A stretch of 64,000 nucleotides of DNA. It comes from Sycobia sp. Sy_11. Lineage: Eukaryota > Arthropoda > Insecta > Hymenoptera > Epichrysomallidae. The notes beneath the pieces are model-generated. The model was not told where the DNA came from. It searched no databases and worked only from the letters and a program-made list of their open reading frames with translations. The position numbers were made by a program, and so were the translations under genes. This document shows, in pieces, positions 12,630 through 25,766 of the stretch. Location: assembly GCA_018907035.1 (NCBI GenBank), contig JACCIC010000022.1, positions 180,001 through 244,000 on the forward strand, in the 5' to 3' direction. The number at the start of each line of letters is the position of its first letter. Position 1 is the stretch's first letter.

Positions 12630-15600
12630 ATCTAACGCACATTAACAATAAAGGAACATGCTTTGATTTATTTCCGAATTCGCTAGGACCTCGAATTCTA
12701 AAATCAGCCTGTCGTGTAAGCCGAGAAATATAGTTTATTATTATTCTTCCAATGTTTTTTCATAAATCTATAAACTATATAATTTTTAGGCAAATATGCA
12801 ATACTCGCAAAAAGATTCGAAATTGGCGCGCAGCGAAATTGGACTATACCAAAGAGAAAGAGAGGAGGATAGAAGAACGCACAAGATTTTCCCGCATAAT
12901 TATCTCGAGTTCAACTTCAACGGAGCTAATCGCTCGAAAAGACGGCGAGAGAGAGAGAGAGAGCGAAAGAGAGCAGGCGCACGGGGCGAGTTTAAAAAGT
13001 CGCTCGAAGTCAGGCGAAGAGGAAATTATAATCCAGCGTCGCGGAGGAGAGTTGCGCGCCGCCGCCACCGCCGAGAGAGTATGAAATATGCGAGGGTCGG
13101 CTGCCTGCGCGAGGGCGTCGCGTCGTATATCCCACCGGGCAACGCGTATGGCGCACAATGTACGTGTACGCGACGACGACGTCGCGCGTAACGGCGGGCC
13201 GTAAGGATCGAGGAAGGCGCGCGGGATTACGCGCGCTTTATGCAGTTCTCCCCCCCCCCCCTCCCTCCCACACAGCCCGGGCGAAGGTGGTCGCGGGGAA
13301 GCGAGGGACGGGCCAAATGGGAATTTTCCGAATGAAAGGCCTCGGGGCGGCGGTGATCGGGAGGGGGGACGGGGAGGAGGAAGCGCAGCAGTAGAAAGAG
13401 ACGAACGAGGAGCGCGCCGTGTTCGCGCCCCGATCCCCGATGCTCGTGCGATACGCGCTCTCTGTTCGCGCGGTCGGCGACGCGACGCGCCCTATATATA
13501 TATATATATATATATATAGACCTCGTATAATTGAAATTTCGATCGATCGCCCGTCCGGCCTCTCGGCTCGTCCCGCGGCGACGGTGCGCGCGCCCTCGTT
13601 CTTAAACGTTTCGATGGCGCGTCGCGATGTCGCGCTTGGACACGCGCACGGCTCCAACGCGGTTCTATTCGAATCTCCGAGATACGAGGAAGGCTCTAGG
13701 AAATGGCCGGACGTGTCCGGAAAAATTTTAACGCGAAAACTCGTCTGTAGTATATCGAAAATTTAGACATTCTGACAAATGCAGTACTTGCTTGTTAATT
13801 ATGCATAATGCAACGTGTGGCCTCGATACATAGCTAGTAAATGCATAGAAAAAATTCAGCAAAACAATCAAGCTATTTAATTTGTTAGCGTTTTCGTTTT
13901 TTATTCAAATTTATGAAATAACGGATAAGATTGGTGTCGATAATAAGTTGGTCGCCTATATTAATTTCGCCTTTATTAACTATAATCAATTCTACTGGTA
14001 AAAATAATATATACATTTTGAGCATTATAATAGGGATAATTGAAAAACTTACGAGAGAATGGATTTCAGAAAATTCATCGTTTTTGGAACTCACCTGCAA
14101 GAAAAAAGATAATTATATTATATTAAGCTGTAATTATATAGTTTACGATGAAATTATGAAAAATTATTATTTAAAAATATTCATTGATAGTAAAATTTTA
14201 TGTTTTTCAAATTTCATCACCTGCCTGATCTTAGCATACCAATTTTTATTCATTTTAATTTTATGAGGCCCATAACTCGCTAATAATCGTCAGTGGATTG
14301 CCAGTATAAAAAATAGTACAATTCTATTGCTTCTCAAAAGAACGCTATGCGAAGCTGGCTTTTAGGAGAGTTAAACAATAAAAAAATCTAATTATAGAAA
14401 AATACAATCACGTAAGCAATTTGCCGTTCGTTAAATTCTACAAGATACCTATTTTCAAATGTAAAGAAATTTTTTTTCACAACGTTTTTAGGGATTGAAA
14501 AATCGTCAATAATAATTAAGTTGAAACCTGTGGCATAACCTACCGAGTATTATCAGCGATCGTTCCCTCTAATAAAATAATTTTCTGCTCTGTTGAATCC
14601 GAAGAAAACGAAACGACAAGCTAATTTCCGTGAACGTTGACTTGCCGTAAAATTTTCTACGGAACCAATGGAACGGTAAAATATTTTTAGTTGGAATTGT
14701 TAGAAAATATAAATGCAAAGCCATGCAAGTAGTCGGATTTTCATAAATTTATATTTTATCATTTCTTCGAGAGACGGAATGCTATCTTTGAGTTTGTATT
14801 GTAAATTATGAAAAATTAGGCAATGGTACAATTCTAAAACTCTCGTTTTAGGTATCTTCTCGAATACCAATACCTTGAGAGTCGAATTTTTTTTCTCAAC
14901 GAATAATTTATGGCAAATTATGGGCCTGGGACGATTAAAGTTTTCGAATTAATTTCTAGGAGGCCCTTCAACTTTTTATATTAATATAATTTAACGAATT
15001 ATTTGCTACAAGTTTTCCGTTTTGATCGCCTAGTTCTGATATTTAGCTGAAATTGCATTATAACCTTGGTTTATTTTACAAATCACTGCAATAAAAAAAT
15101 TATCAGATTGAAACAGTTGAATGATACTCCAATAAGACTTGATACTACGCTTACGATAAAAATTACTTTAAATAATCGAAATAATAGAAACATCGATAGA
15201 TTTCTATTATTTTTATGTAAAGCTTATAAAAGCTTATAACAGACTCTTACTAAACCTTCCAATAATTCTACATGAAAAATTTCCAGAAAGATCAAAATGT
15301 CTCGGGAAAAAATACCGTCAGAAGGCTTTCTTGGAAGCTAACAACGATCTTTTAGAAAAGTTCTCAAATCATGAAATAATCACCGAAACTTCTAATAAAA
15401 TCTCAAAAAATCATTTTATACAAAATCTTTATGTAAGTAATCTTAAAATATCTCGTATTCGTGTTCCCCGTGACCTTGCCGTAATCTTTCGCTTATTCAA
15501 AAGCTTCGATTGTATTCTTACTGAAAGTTTTGTTGTGCTTTCGAAAAGCTCAAGGGAAATTTACATTAGAATGATCCTTGAAACTTCTGCTTGAAAGCTG

Positions 15601-17340
15601 AAATGCAAGTCAGAAGGACTTTAACCTCAATATGATCGGGAACAAATTGGTTAAACTGAAGCGTAGCTTCGGTACTGTTGAATTCTTCCTGAATTTCTGA
15701 AAATATCGGGCCGTGGATTTTTCTAGTCAAACACGAATCACCATACTCGATCCGCGTATAGAAAGATAAGTGCTCGAAGGTATGATTTTTTTATTTTCCA
15801 ATCATCGGCATATCTGCCAGGCATATACGTGGCGAAAGAGCTCAATATCGCTCGGTCAACATTCCCTCTATTTTCGTACTTCGCAAAGGTCTCCGCATAA
15901 AAGAAGATAAAACGTCGCCAAATGAATCGAAAGTCCCCATTCGCGTCCAAATACATATTCAATCAATTTATTTCTCCCATCCCTCCCCTCACCCCCCCCC
16001 CATTCATCCACGATTCGTACGGCACGAACCGTCGCGCACGTGTGCGAGAGACGAGGGCGCGGTGGTTGCCCCGAAAGCGAAGTGAAAGCAAGACGAAGAG
16101 AGGAGGAAAAAAAGGCAAGAAAGAACGAAAGCAAGAAAGAGATTAAGCCAAGGGCGCGGTGGAGCAGCTCCTGCGCCTACATTATTGTACGTTCTCGCTG
16201 AGGAGGGAGGGAAGAGGGAGAAGGAAGGCGGAAGGCGCGCGCCCCGTCCGCGCCGCTATGAATGCCAAAACGAGTTGGCCGCTGGCCAGAGTCCTCGCGC
16301 GCGGGGCGCCCCCGTGGCGCTCACTTTTGTACCACGCCCCCCCCTCCCTTCGTAGATGCATCACCGTGTGTGAGTATGCCGGCGCGTTTGCGCGCGTCAA
16401 CGTGTCCGCGTTCGGGGCGGCAGCCCGAAGCACCGGCGGAACGCGCATCGCGCCGAAATCGATGAGCCCGCGGCCGGCATCGGCTCGCGCCGTATACCTG
16501 ACTGAAGTCGAGTGCCCTACCAGATATTTTTACATATTGATGCTGCGCACGACGACCAGCGCAGTTTACGATCATTTTTGAAAATCGGCAGAAGCTAGCT
16601 ACCAAGCCAATTGCTCACGAAGAACAGTAGTATTAATCATAATGTTCCGGCGGAGAAACACGCGCGTCTGTGATTTTAAGCGCTGACGTAAAGCAGACGG
16701 CTTTTTGTAGAAAGTACAAGGAGGCGCTTTACGGGCAATACCTCTAACACCTTTTTCCCGTCGGCGCATCTCTCGCTGTGCTGCTGGCTAAATTACGAAT
16801 CGTCCGATCCCTCGTGAACGCGGCACGAGCGACGCCGCTCTATCCCTTTCACGCTCGAGCGGCGCTAGTTCGCCTCGGAGGGCCGGAGCGGCGCTACTTA
16901 TCGCGCGGAATATCGATATTCATACGCACCGATTCAATCGACCTTATCGCCTCCTCTTGTCGCCGGACAACCGCTCCCTCCGCTTCCCTCCCCCCACCCC
17001 ACCCCCCAACAAAGTTCCGATCGGCGCGCGAGCGCGAGGGACGCTTGCCCCGGATGGATTTATGGGTGGCGCCGCGGGGTCGTGGATTTACGATCGGCCC
17101 GGAAGGAATCTCGTCGACGTGCTTTTTATGGACCTGCTGAGCGAAAGTATCGAGAAAGCCCGTGGGTCGGAGACGATCGAAAACAATAATTTTCCGTTAT
17201 ACGACAGGGGAGGGGCGGAAATTTCATCGCCGTCGTTATCGATATCGCGATCGAGATTCGATGATGTACTGAATCATCGACTGATATTATATTATCCGAT
17301 TATGGGAGTGCTTGTATTTGAGGTGAATTGTTAGTATTTC
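12630..17340. other. Alternating GC-rich islands and AT-rich DNA, no gene recognised
   Basis: Strong GC/CpG enrichment at about 12930-13720, 16010-16520 and 16780-17180, separated by AT-rich 13760-15960. A C homopolymer lies at about 13251-13262 and G runs at about 13344-13380. The islands could be regulatory or promoter DNA, but no transcript structure is visible. Confidence 0.5.
13493..13518. repeat. (TA)13 microsatellite within GC-rich DNA
   Basis: Short perfect TA run embedded in a strongly GC-rich island. Confidence 0.95.
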
Positions 17341-18741
17341 TCATGCTGCGACTCGAAAATTTCACAAGGTCAAGTATAATATAGGAGGAGTATTTCGTTA
17401 TCAAATTTCCTTCCGCTCGATCTACTTCTCATTTTTCTTTTATCATTTTCTGGACTAGAAAATATATGAAAATGCCCACGTCACTGTAAATCCAGTACAT
17501 AATATTTCAAAGATCAAATTCTAGAGCTATGCGAGCTACTTGAACCGAAATGTGTTAAATCGAATTTTTACAAAAAATTTAACGTATTCAAATAGAAATG
17601 TACGTATGATTTATATTTAAGTCATTTTAAAATGTTTTCATTTCACATTGTAAACGGAAATAGTATCACAGCGTTGTCTGAAAATCTAAAAGCTTTTGGA
17701 TTTTGTTTAATATTTTATTGCATATTTATTCAAATAATCCACAAAATTTAAAACAAATCAATGCAAATATAATATTTATCGTATTTTGTTAACCCGAAAA
17801 AATAGATACTGAAATATATATATAGTGAACTACTTTATTACATATATTTTATTTTAGACAGTATTTTGGGAAGATACATTAGGTACACGCGTAATAAATA
17901 ACATTTTCAAAATTATTTATACAAATATATATTTCATAAAGAAATCAAAATTCCTCCACAAGGAGATTTTATATAATTCAAAAAACTGCTGCGAAGTATC
18001 GCTATTCGTCGAACAAACGGTTTCGACTAATGAATACTCCCCTGAACTATACTAATTTAAAAAATAGTTTTCTTTTGCAAACAAACTCGTGGTACAAATG
18101 GGAACAGGGGCCCTTTGAGAAGAACACTTGAAAGGATTCCGAATGGAAGGATTACTCAAAGGAATTATAACATTTTATCATCTCGTTGCGTTAGTTAATA
18201 ACAGGAATGATAAATCTTTTAATAATACCGTTTGCATTACGCGTGCCTATAGCAACGTCGATATTGAGACATTTAATTAACATTAAAGAATAATACACAA
18301 ATAATTTTACTAATGTAAAAGCCATTCGTGTACGTACTTTAATTACGGATTGGAAGGAATTACAGAGAGTTTGTCGAATAACAACGAATGGATTCTTTTC
18401 ACATTTTCTTTCTCCAATTATTATTATTAAATGAGACCTCCACCCTACATTGCCACTGAAGCGAACGAATTAATTCATCAAAGACGAGGTTATACTGTGT
18501 CTTATTCCAATTTTGCAATTAATTTGCAACGAACTGAATCGCGCCTGCTGTAATATCTTTTCTGCAAAGGTAATAGAATAAATTATTATTAAATTCGCAT
18601 GATTTCACTAAATTCGATTGTAAACAGAATTAAATATTATTTTTAACGATTTTTAAACACTTAATTTGTTTTATAATTACTCTCTTTCTACAATAAAAGA
18701 AAAAATAATCAAGAGTACATCCGAAGCAGTGATATGTTTTC

Positions 18742-18742
<1 letters not shown>

Positions 18743-18826
<84 letters not shown>
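18743..18826. repeat. Compound (TA)n(GA)n microsatellite
   Basis: Perfect TA run 18743-18794 joined directly to a GA run 18795-18826. Confidence 0.97.
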
Positions 18827-18830
<4 letters not shown>

Positions 18831-19753
18831 AATTAATTAATTAAGAAAAAATCAATCAAAAAGAGTTTAATTCTTAATTCAAGTGATATTAGTGAATTTG
18901 TAGTAGATATATAATTAAGCTAAGCTAATAGTTCTGCAAGTATTTACTTTATGGATTATCTAATATCGTTAGGATCTACATGTCCTTCAAATGAAGAATA
19001 AAGTTCTGCATTTAATAAGAAGTTTAATGAAATAAATTTTCATGAACTATTTGTAAGATCAATTCTACTGTAACCTTAAATATGCGTAGATTAGTTTTTA
19101 GAAAGTGCTTCATTTAAATTTCTTTATAAACTATTAAATTATCTAATTAATTTTTATTCCGTTATTATTCCAATTACTATAGTATACAATTCCTGTTAGA
19201 GAACATAAATATCAAAAAATTTATACCGATATTTTAATGAATGATAACTGAACTTTAGAATGAATGAAAGGAAAAAAAAGGAAACTAATAAATGACTCTA
19301 AAAATATCCATATTTCAAGCATCCAATAATATCCAACATCGTCTTTCTGGAAAGCCGAGTTGGCTAAAAATTAATTCTGAACAAAGCGAGAATATTCGAT
19401 TAATTTTCCATACTTCCTGGCGCGTCGTCAAATCTCTGCACCCTTGAAATTATTATCAGCGAGCAAAATAACATCGTGAACAAAAGAAAGGAGATTACAG
19501 AATATGCATATAAAAGAAATAAATCGACAAAAGAGATGCGAGAGCCTAGAGAGAAGCGAGAAATGAGAGAGGGGGGTGGCAAACAGACAGAGAGGAGTCT
19601 ACAATAGATAGCGGATGAAGGAAGCAAAGCGAAAGAGAACCAATAATCAATGGCCAACTTATTATAAATCAGTGCGCAAGTTTGCCGATGCTCCAGGGAG
19701 ATATGGCAAAAAAAAGAAGAAAAAACTGCTCTTGCCGCTGTCGTTTATAAAAG

Positions 19754-19756
<3 letters not shown>

Positions 19757-19796
<40 letters not shown>
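19757..19796. repeat. (TA)20 microsatellite
   Basis: Perfect TA run. Confidence 0.97.
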
Positions 19797-19799
<3 letters not shown>

Positions 19800-22053
19800 C
19801 CGGACGCTGAAACATCGATCGGTTGGTTCCCCGGCATTTTTTCCTATTTTATATACGAGTATCAAATGGTTCGGCATATCGTAGGGCGTAGGCGTTGACC
19901 GGCGGCAGATCGCTTATCTCTTTCGCGCAGGGCAACAATGAAGAGATACACATACGGATTCTCCAATAAACCGGTCAAGCCAAACATTATTTTGTGATTG
20001 GTGGTAAAAACAAGGTTCAAGAGTGCTGACGAATTTTTCCTTCGGACCTGTCGCCCGGCAGATCACACATCTGGTTTTTGCAAGGCATACGAGGGAAGCC
20101 ATACCGATGAACGGGAGTTGAAAATTATTATACTTGAATGTAGGACTTATACAATGACAAATGTCTTTGTTTTCAACAGAAAAAAAAAACTTTTTTTTTC
20201 ACACTGAAACTATGATATCTATGTTGTACGTAAAACATAATATTGAATACTGTGCTGCTATTAAATTCACTGGTGATCTCGAAGTGTTCGAGGGTATTTT
20301 AGGGGTTTTAATCGTTCGGTTACGCTTTTAAATTGCTGTGGTAATATTGGAAATATTTTTTTCTAAATATGAATAGAAAATTTACGACAAGCATAATCTC
20401 ATCTTACTTCTTTGTAATAATAGCATGATTATAATTTGGAAATGATTAATACATTCGAATAAAATGACCTAAAGATCTACGAGCGTTAGCATAGAAATGT
20501 ATAAGACAGCTTTCCCATGGATTTTCAAGTGGGTGACATACGATAATTTGAATTTTCGAAATTCCTCGCGCTGCGTAAAGCCAGCGTCTAAATACATACT
20601 GTGCATACAGTATCCTTGCGAATTTCTTGAAGATATTAGAATACCTCCCCGAGAAAATCCGTTTAAGATTTTCTATGTCGAACTCAATGACCTCCTCCCC
20701 GTATCTCTCTATGTCTCCCTTTCAAGCTTTTCTTCCGTTTACAAAGATATATACAATTTTTACATCTAATTCGGAGGGTAGCGAAAAGTACAATATTAGC
20801 TTCTGAAAGGAAGCGGAATTTTTATACGTTTCATAAGATGGCTACGTGGATAAACGTATTCGAATGCGGTTATTAAAATAACTTGATTGTACGATTGGAA
20901 TAACAGTTTCTAGCAGATTGAATGCACCTGTAACGGAAAATTTTAACGACGAGTGGATGGTGCATAGAAAAGTTTACTCATTTTTACATATGTTTTTCCA
21001 TGTAATAATAGAGCACTGCGAAGAGGCGAGCATCCAGAAATGCTTTTTAAATGCGATTTTTATTGCAGGATAGCTGGCTACGATATTAACGGTCCTCGTT
21101 CGAAACGATTGAAAGTTTTTCCAATTAAAATCAAAATACTATATCGCTTTTTGAACATCAATGGCCCAACTGTCCGCGCGTCAACTTAAAATTTAATAGC
21201 GACAGATAATAGTAGATCTTAAACATTTAATTCGAGTCCAACATTTCTTAAGGAAATATCGAAATTTGTTACTTTATTGCGGAGTACAAGGCTGACAAGA
21301 TTTGTAGTTCAAAATATAAGATGAGCTCTATAGGTACCATTTTATAAATTCAACAATATTTGCGTAGCTTCCGGCTTACTTTGGAACTGGAATCGAGTCG
21401 CTTTCATCGCTTTCATTTAATTTTGCAATCTCTTTAAGGTACGAGTCTTTTAGTGCCGTGTTAAAATTTCAGAATTATAGAATCAGTAGAAGATTCAACT
21501 GAAAACGACTCCGAAAAGAAAGATTTATAGTCAAGTCCGTTCATTTCTTTATTCTTAATTTTTTTACACCAAGTTTTTGCTGATCTATTACCATAGAGAT
21601 TAGAATAAACAGTAGACGAACCTTTGTTCAAGATATTGTTATCATTTCAAAATATATAGCTGCATCTGCACCGAATTTCGATTTTAAAAATAAAACCATT
21701 GTATTCCGTGTGCGATCTATAAAGTTTATCTGATTTTAACTTTTGATGAAATTCTGAAATACTTGAAATAATCTAATATATCAATGTAGATAAAATATAT
21801 TTTTGGAATTTGTTAATTCTATTATTATTCATAAAATTAATAAATGAAAGAAATGAAAAATTTTCCAGATTGTTTTTGTAACTGGTGAATTAGCAGTCAA
21901 TTCAACAGCTATCGAAATGCTTGAAAAAGTCAATTAAAAGATCGAACGATATAATCCGATTCATTTAAATCCGCATTCAATTGCCCAAGTTTCAAAGAGT
22001 CGAGAAGGATAAAAGTTGAGGATGTATCATTATACTTTCGTTGTTAATGTGAC

Positions 22054-22132
<79 letters not shown>
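22054..22132. repeat. Interrupted (TA)n microsatellite
   Basis: TA run broken three times by ACATA steps. Confidence 0.97.
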
Positions 22133-22140
<8 letters not shown>

Positions 22141-23611
22141 AAAGTTTCCTCCCAAACTTCGAGCCGCGCACGAGTTTTCTTGTTTCCAATTTGATGCTGC
22201 CACTCGTTATATCGTTATATATAACGATCCCGTTTGACACCGAATCTGGAAGTTCGAATAAGTTCCCCGACACGTTATATAACCGAGAGTCCCCCTTGCA
22301 CACCGAGACTCTAAAACAATCGATGGCCCGTTCCGTCGCGACGAGCGGGGCCCAGGTATTCTGCTCGATCGACGTGCGATTCTCAACGCCATTCTCGACC
22401 TGTCGCGCGTAATCATTGCCCAAAAGCGTCGGCGCGTGTGCTGGGAGGCTGCGCGGGGGGTCGGGATTTTCGTTTGAACTCGAGACCGCTCGAGCAGCTC
22501 GGGCCTTTCCGACGCTTCGGTCACTCGTGTCGTTCGTACACGGGGAAATTCCGCACAGCCCGGTCCTAATATTTTACGCAACTGGCTGATATGCACACAT
22601 TGTTATTAATTATTATTAATAATTATTATTAATTATTTGTTTTAGCTATTTGATTGGTGAAATGAAAGGATTTTTACGGTCCTTCTCGGACATTTAATAA
22701 AACTACTTTTTGAGTACCGATACAAATAGTAGTCTATATTTAGGTATTGCGCGTATACAGGTATTGAACATCCCTGCTAAAAATAACCAATTTTAATCAC
22801 GTGTAATTCCCATATTAATGTAATGACAATAGTCAATTATTTAACTATTATAATTATTGAACATGTCAAATTTTATCGTGCTCATTTTTAATGAATTATA
22901 AATCGCGCGATACATAATTCATATTAAACTCATCGGTTGTCGATTGTACACTTACATACAACTAGACTCACGGCCATCGCATCGGTGTTATATACTGAGC
23001 GAGGCAATTGTTGTTCCAGTTGCGTGAGTGGCAAGTGCGCTATACGCGGAGTCTGCGCATTCCCCCGTACACCAATGTTTCTCGACAAAAGAAAATTCTG
23101 TAAATCCCCGTTATATGATAGTTTTGATCCTAATTTGACTGGATTTTTAAACATTTATTTAAACAAGATTTTTGACTAGAGCTTCTCATTTAAAATTTTG
23201 AAATATTGTTTTCAGATAACATTTCAGATAAAATTTTTAATTACAAAATTAAAGTAGAAAGCGGGTTTACGAGTCCTTTGAAATACTTTACGATTCTGAA
23301 TTACTCTATATCTTATATTATTTTCTTCTTCATTAAATAAGTAGAATAATATTTGTACTGCTTTGTAAGTACCTCTCTCCTCCGTAAAATAATTAAAACC
23401 TACATTCAAAACAAAATTCAATAAACTCATTTCCAAGTCATAAATCAGATTACAGGTATAAATACCCATTGTTTACATCTACTTTGTAGACTTCGCTGAA
23501 AAATTTTCACCTCGCTTTAATGAAAATTTTTCATTTAATGCAAGCTTCATATTAATGCTTTAACAATATAAAAGCAATCGAATCCATTATAGGCCGATTT
23601 TAGTAATATTT
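22133..23611. other. Mixed non-coding DNA
   Basis: GC-mixed at about 22140-22580, then AT-rich. Contains an exact 18-bp palindrome, ATCGTTATATATAACGAT (22211-22228), and a TAATTATTATTAA self-complementary stretch at about 22601-22637. No gene recognised. Confidence 0.55.
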
Positions 23612-23730
23612 TCAGTAGTCCATATTCTACGGGGGTGATTATGAACGAGGACAGTCAGTAATCATATTAGTATAGTAGATTATTGTATAAAGCCCGCAAG
23701 TCCGGTTGAAATATTTATGAATTTAGTTCA
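23612..23730. repeat. Diverged dispersed repeat, copy 1
   Basis: This segment contains ATTCTACGGGGGTGATTATG, then AGTCAGTAATCATATTAGTATA, a TATTGTATAAAG word and AAATATTTATGAATTTA. The same words in the same order occur at 63280-63402. No ORF, boxes or terminal repeats were seen, so the family is unknown. Confidence 0.5.
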
Positions 23731-23878
23731 CAAAATTTAACATAATTACAATTGATAATTTATTATCTATTAAATCCGTATGAAAAATTAGAGCTAACTT
23801 TTAGCTTGTAAACTAATGATATAAAATGATATAATATAAACGAGACGAGGGATCATTCATTTCCGAAACAATCTCTTT

Positions 23879-23885
23879 TACGCGC

Positions 23886-23916
<31 letters not shown>

Positions 23917-23938
23917 TGTATGCACATGTGCATGTATA
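23879..23938. repeat. (CG)10(TG)9 Z-DNA-prone tract
   Basis: Sixty bases alternate pyrimidine and purine with no break: ten CG, nine TG, then TATGCACATGTGCATGTATA. CG and TG repeats are the strongest natural Z-DNA formers. Confidence 0.97.
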
Positions 23939-24255
23939 AGCAATCTGTACATCGACAAAACGGAATTTCGCGTACTTTTCTCAATACCCAATCAAAACGC
24001 AGCGCGTTAATATGAAGCAACTGAGAATGTAATCGGTGCAATTTAAGCTTGTAATATACATGCATATATGGAAAAACGATCGTCAACATCGGGGAGTCGA
24101 AAAGGCAAACAATGATTTCAGCGCATACGAGCCAAGGCAGTCACCAATAGACCGCAAATGGCAGTTCACCCATCGTACTACGAAGTTCAGTCGCACTGAA
24201 TGTATAGATACAGTGAGGACATAGTAAACATCATTCGCTCTGGGGACAGCGCGAT

Positions 24256-24306
24256 CGAGAGAGAGAGAAGAGAGGATGAGAAAGAGAGAGAACAGAGAGA
24301 GAGAAA
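24256..24306. repeat. GA-rich tract (left arm of a GA/CT inverted pair)
   Basis: Nearly pure GA-type purine tract. Its complement in composition, a CT tract, lies about 60 bp downstream on the same strand. Confidence 0.93.
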
Positions 24307-24365
24307 AAACGAGAGTAGAGAGCCCTCGATGATACGAAGAGACGCCTACAGACCCCCGAGATCGA

Positions 24366-24520
24366 GCGGCACTCTCCCTCTCTCTCTCCTCCCTCTCTCT
24401 CTCTCCTCTCTTCTCTCTCTCTCCCTCTCTCTCTTCCCTCTCTCTCTCCATATCTCTCTCCTCCTCTCCTCTCTCTCTCCCTCTCTCTCTCTCCCACTCT
24501 CTTTTTCCCTTCCTCTCCAT
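24366..24520. repeat. CT-rich tract (right arm of a GA/CT inverted pair)
   Basis: About 155 bp of CT/CCT repeats, almost free of purines. Two more CT tracts lie at 25080-25108 and 25204-25265. Confidence 0.95.
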
Positions 24521-25079
24521 CTCCCTTTCGCTATACAATATTGTTTGACTCGAGCGCTGAAAATATTGGCAGACAATTTCTCTCTCGCTTGCCATCCCCC
24601 CTCCCCTTGGGCCTTCTTCAAATATTCGGAAGCCCAGCACGGGGTAGGCGCCGCGCCATTCCCGGCACATTCTCTCGCCCCCGCCCCTGCCGGTTCCACA
24701 GCTCGACGATCCCTCTCGGCGGCGCGACGCGCCGGCGCTCAGTCGCTCTTTCGGGTCACGTAAATCAACGAGATTAAATTCGATGAAGAATGTTTGGCAA
24801 TTCGCGGGAGGCGTATATCTCTTATATATATTCACTCTATACATTTAAAGCTTGCTGAGCTGCTGAGAGGTGTGTGTGGAAGATGCGGCGACTAGAAACT
24901 AGTCAGGATCGACCGGACGCCCCGGTAATCGCAGGCGAGAAAGGAAGGCGCGAAAAGCAGAGGCACGGGAAGAAGGATCGAAACAAAGAGGTGTAAAAGA
25001 AGCTGAGTTATTTGTGGACTTCTAACAGATTGTGCCTTCTGGTGCCCTGGAACCCTGTCGGAGTGCCTTGCTACTCCTC

Positions 25080-25207
25080 TCGCCCTCTCTCTCTCTCTCT
25101 CTCTCTCCTTGCTCTCGCTCTTACCTTGCACAACCCTTCCGCTTCCCGCTGGCTCCGCGCCGCTATGGCTTATTTTCTTTTTTCTCCCTCCCTCCCCACT
25201 CGCTCGA

Positions 25208-25263
<56 letters not shown>

Positions 25264-25265
25264 GC
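25080..25265. repeat. Two (CT)n tracts
   Basis: CT runs at 25080-25108 and 25204-25265, separated by about 95 bp of GC-mixed sequence. Confidence 0.93.
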
Positions 25266-25714
25266 TATCTCCCGTCGCCTCCCGTTTCACTTTCCTCCAC
25301 CTTCTTCGGGAATTGCACTGTCGCGCGTAGGGAGCCGCTTGGAAGCTTGCCGAAATTCGGCGATAGAGCGCGGAGAGAAACCATCGCGGGGCTTTGAGAA
25401 CGAGGGGTGAGAATCCGTCGCAAAGGGGCGATGGCAAGGAGAGATTTAATCCGGAGGGCGTAAATCTCGCGCTCTCGGGACGATTAATTATTTTTTTTTA
25501 ATGAAACACTTTTCGGGCGTATTAGGCACTCAATAGACGCGAAGTCTTCAATTCCGATTCTATTCGCGGAAAGTAAATTCTGGCAGAGTGCCGGAAAATT
25601 TTTTGCGAACTACATAATGTTCGTTCAAGCGTAATATTTTAAAACAATGTACATAATTATTTGATTATCTGTAAATGTATAAATTTAAATTTAATTAATA
25701 TGTAAATTTCAATG

Positions 25715-25734
25715 ATAAATAAATAAATAAATAA

Positions 25735-25765
<31 letters not shown>

Positions 25766-25766
25766 A
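25715..25766. repeat. (AAAT)n(TA)n compound repeat
   Basis: AAAT tetranucleotides grade into a TA run. Confidence 0.93.

Larger units (their letters stand above)
17341..22053. other. AT-rich non-coding DNA
   Basis: Long AT-rich stretch interrupted only by the microsatellites listed. No credible exon, RNA gene or transposon boundary was seen. Confidence 0.6.

Noticed and set aside
18981..19010. Minus-strand FEG word examined as the next ADAM10 prodomain exon
   Set aside because: The surrounding residues do not match the prodomain and a stop follows within nine codons; no acceptor in the right phase.
24083..24844. 253-codon minus-strand frame rich in Glu and Arg
   Set aside because: Produced by the CT/GA tracts at 24.2-24.5 kb; the remaining residues resemble no family and the opposite strand is open over the same interval.
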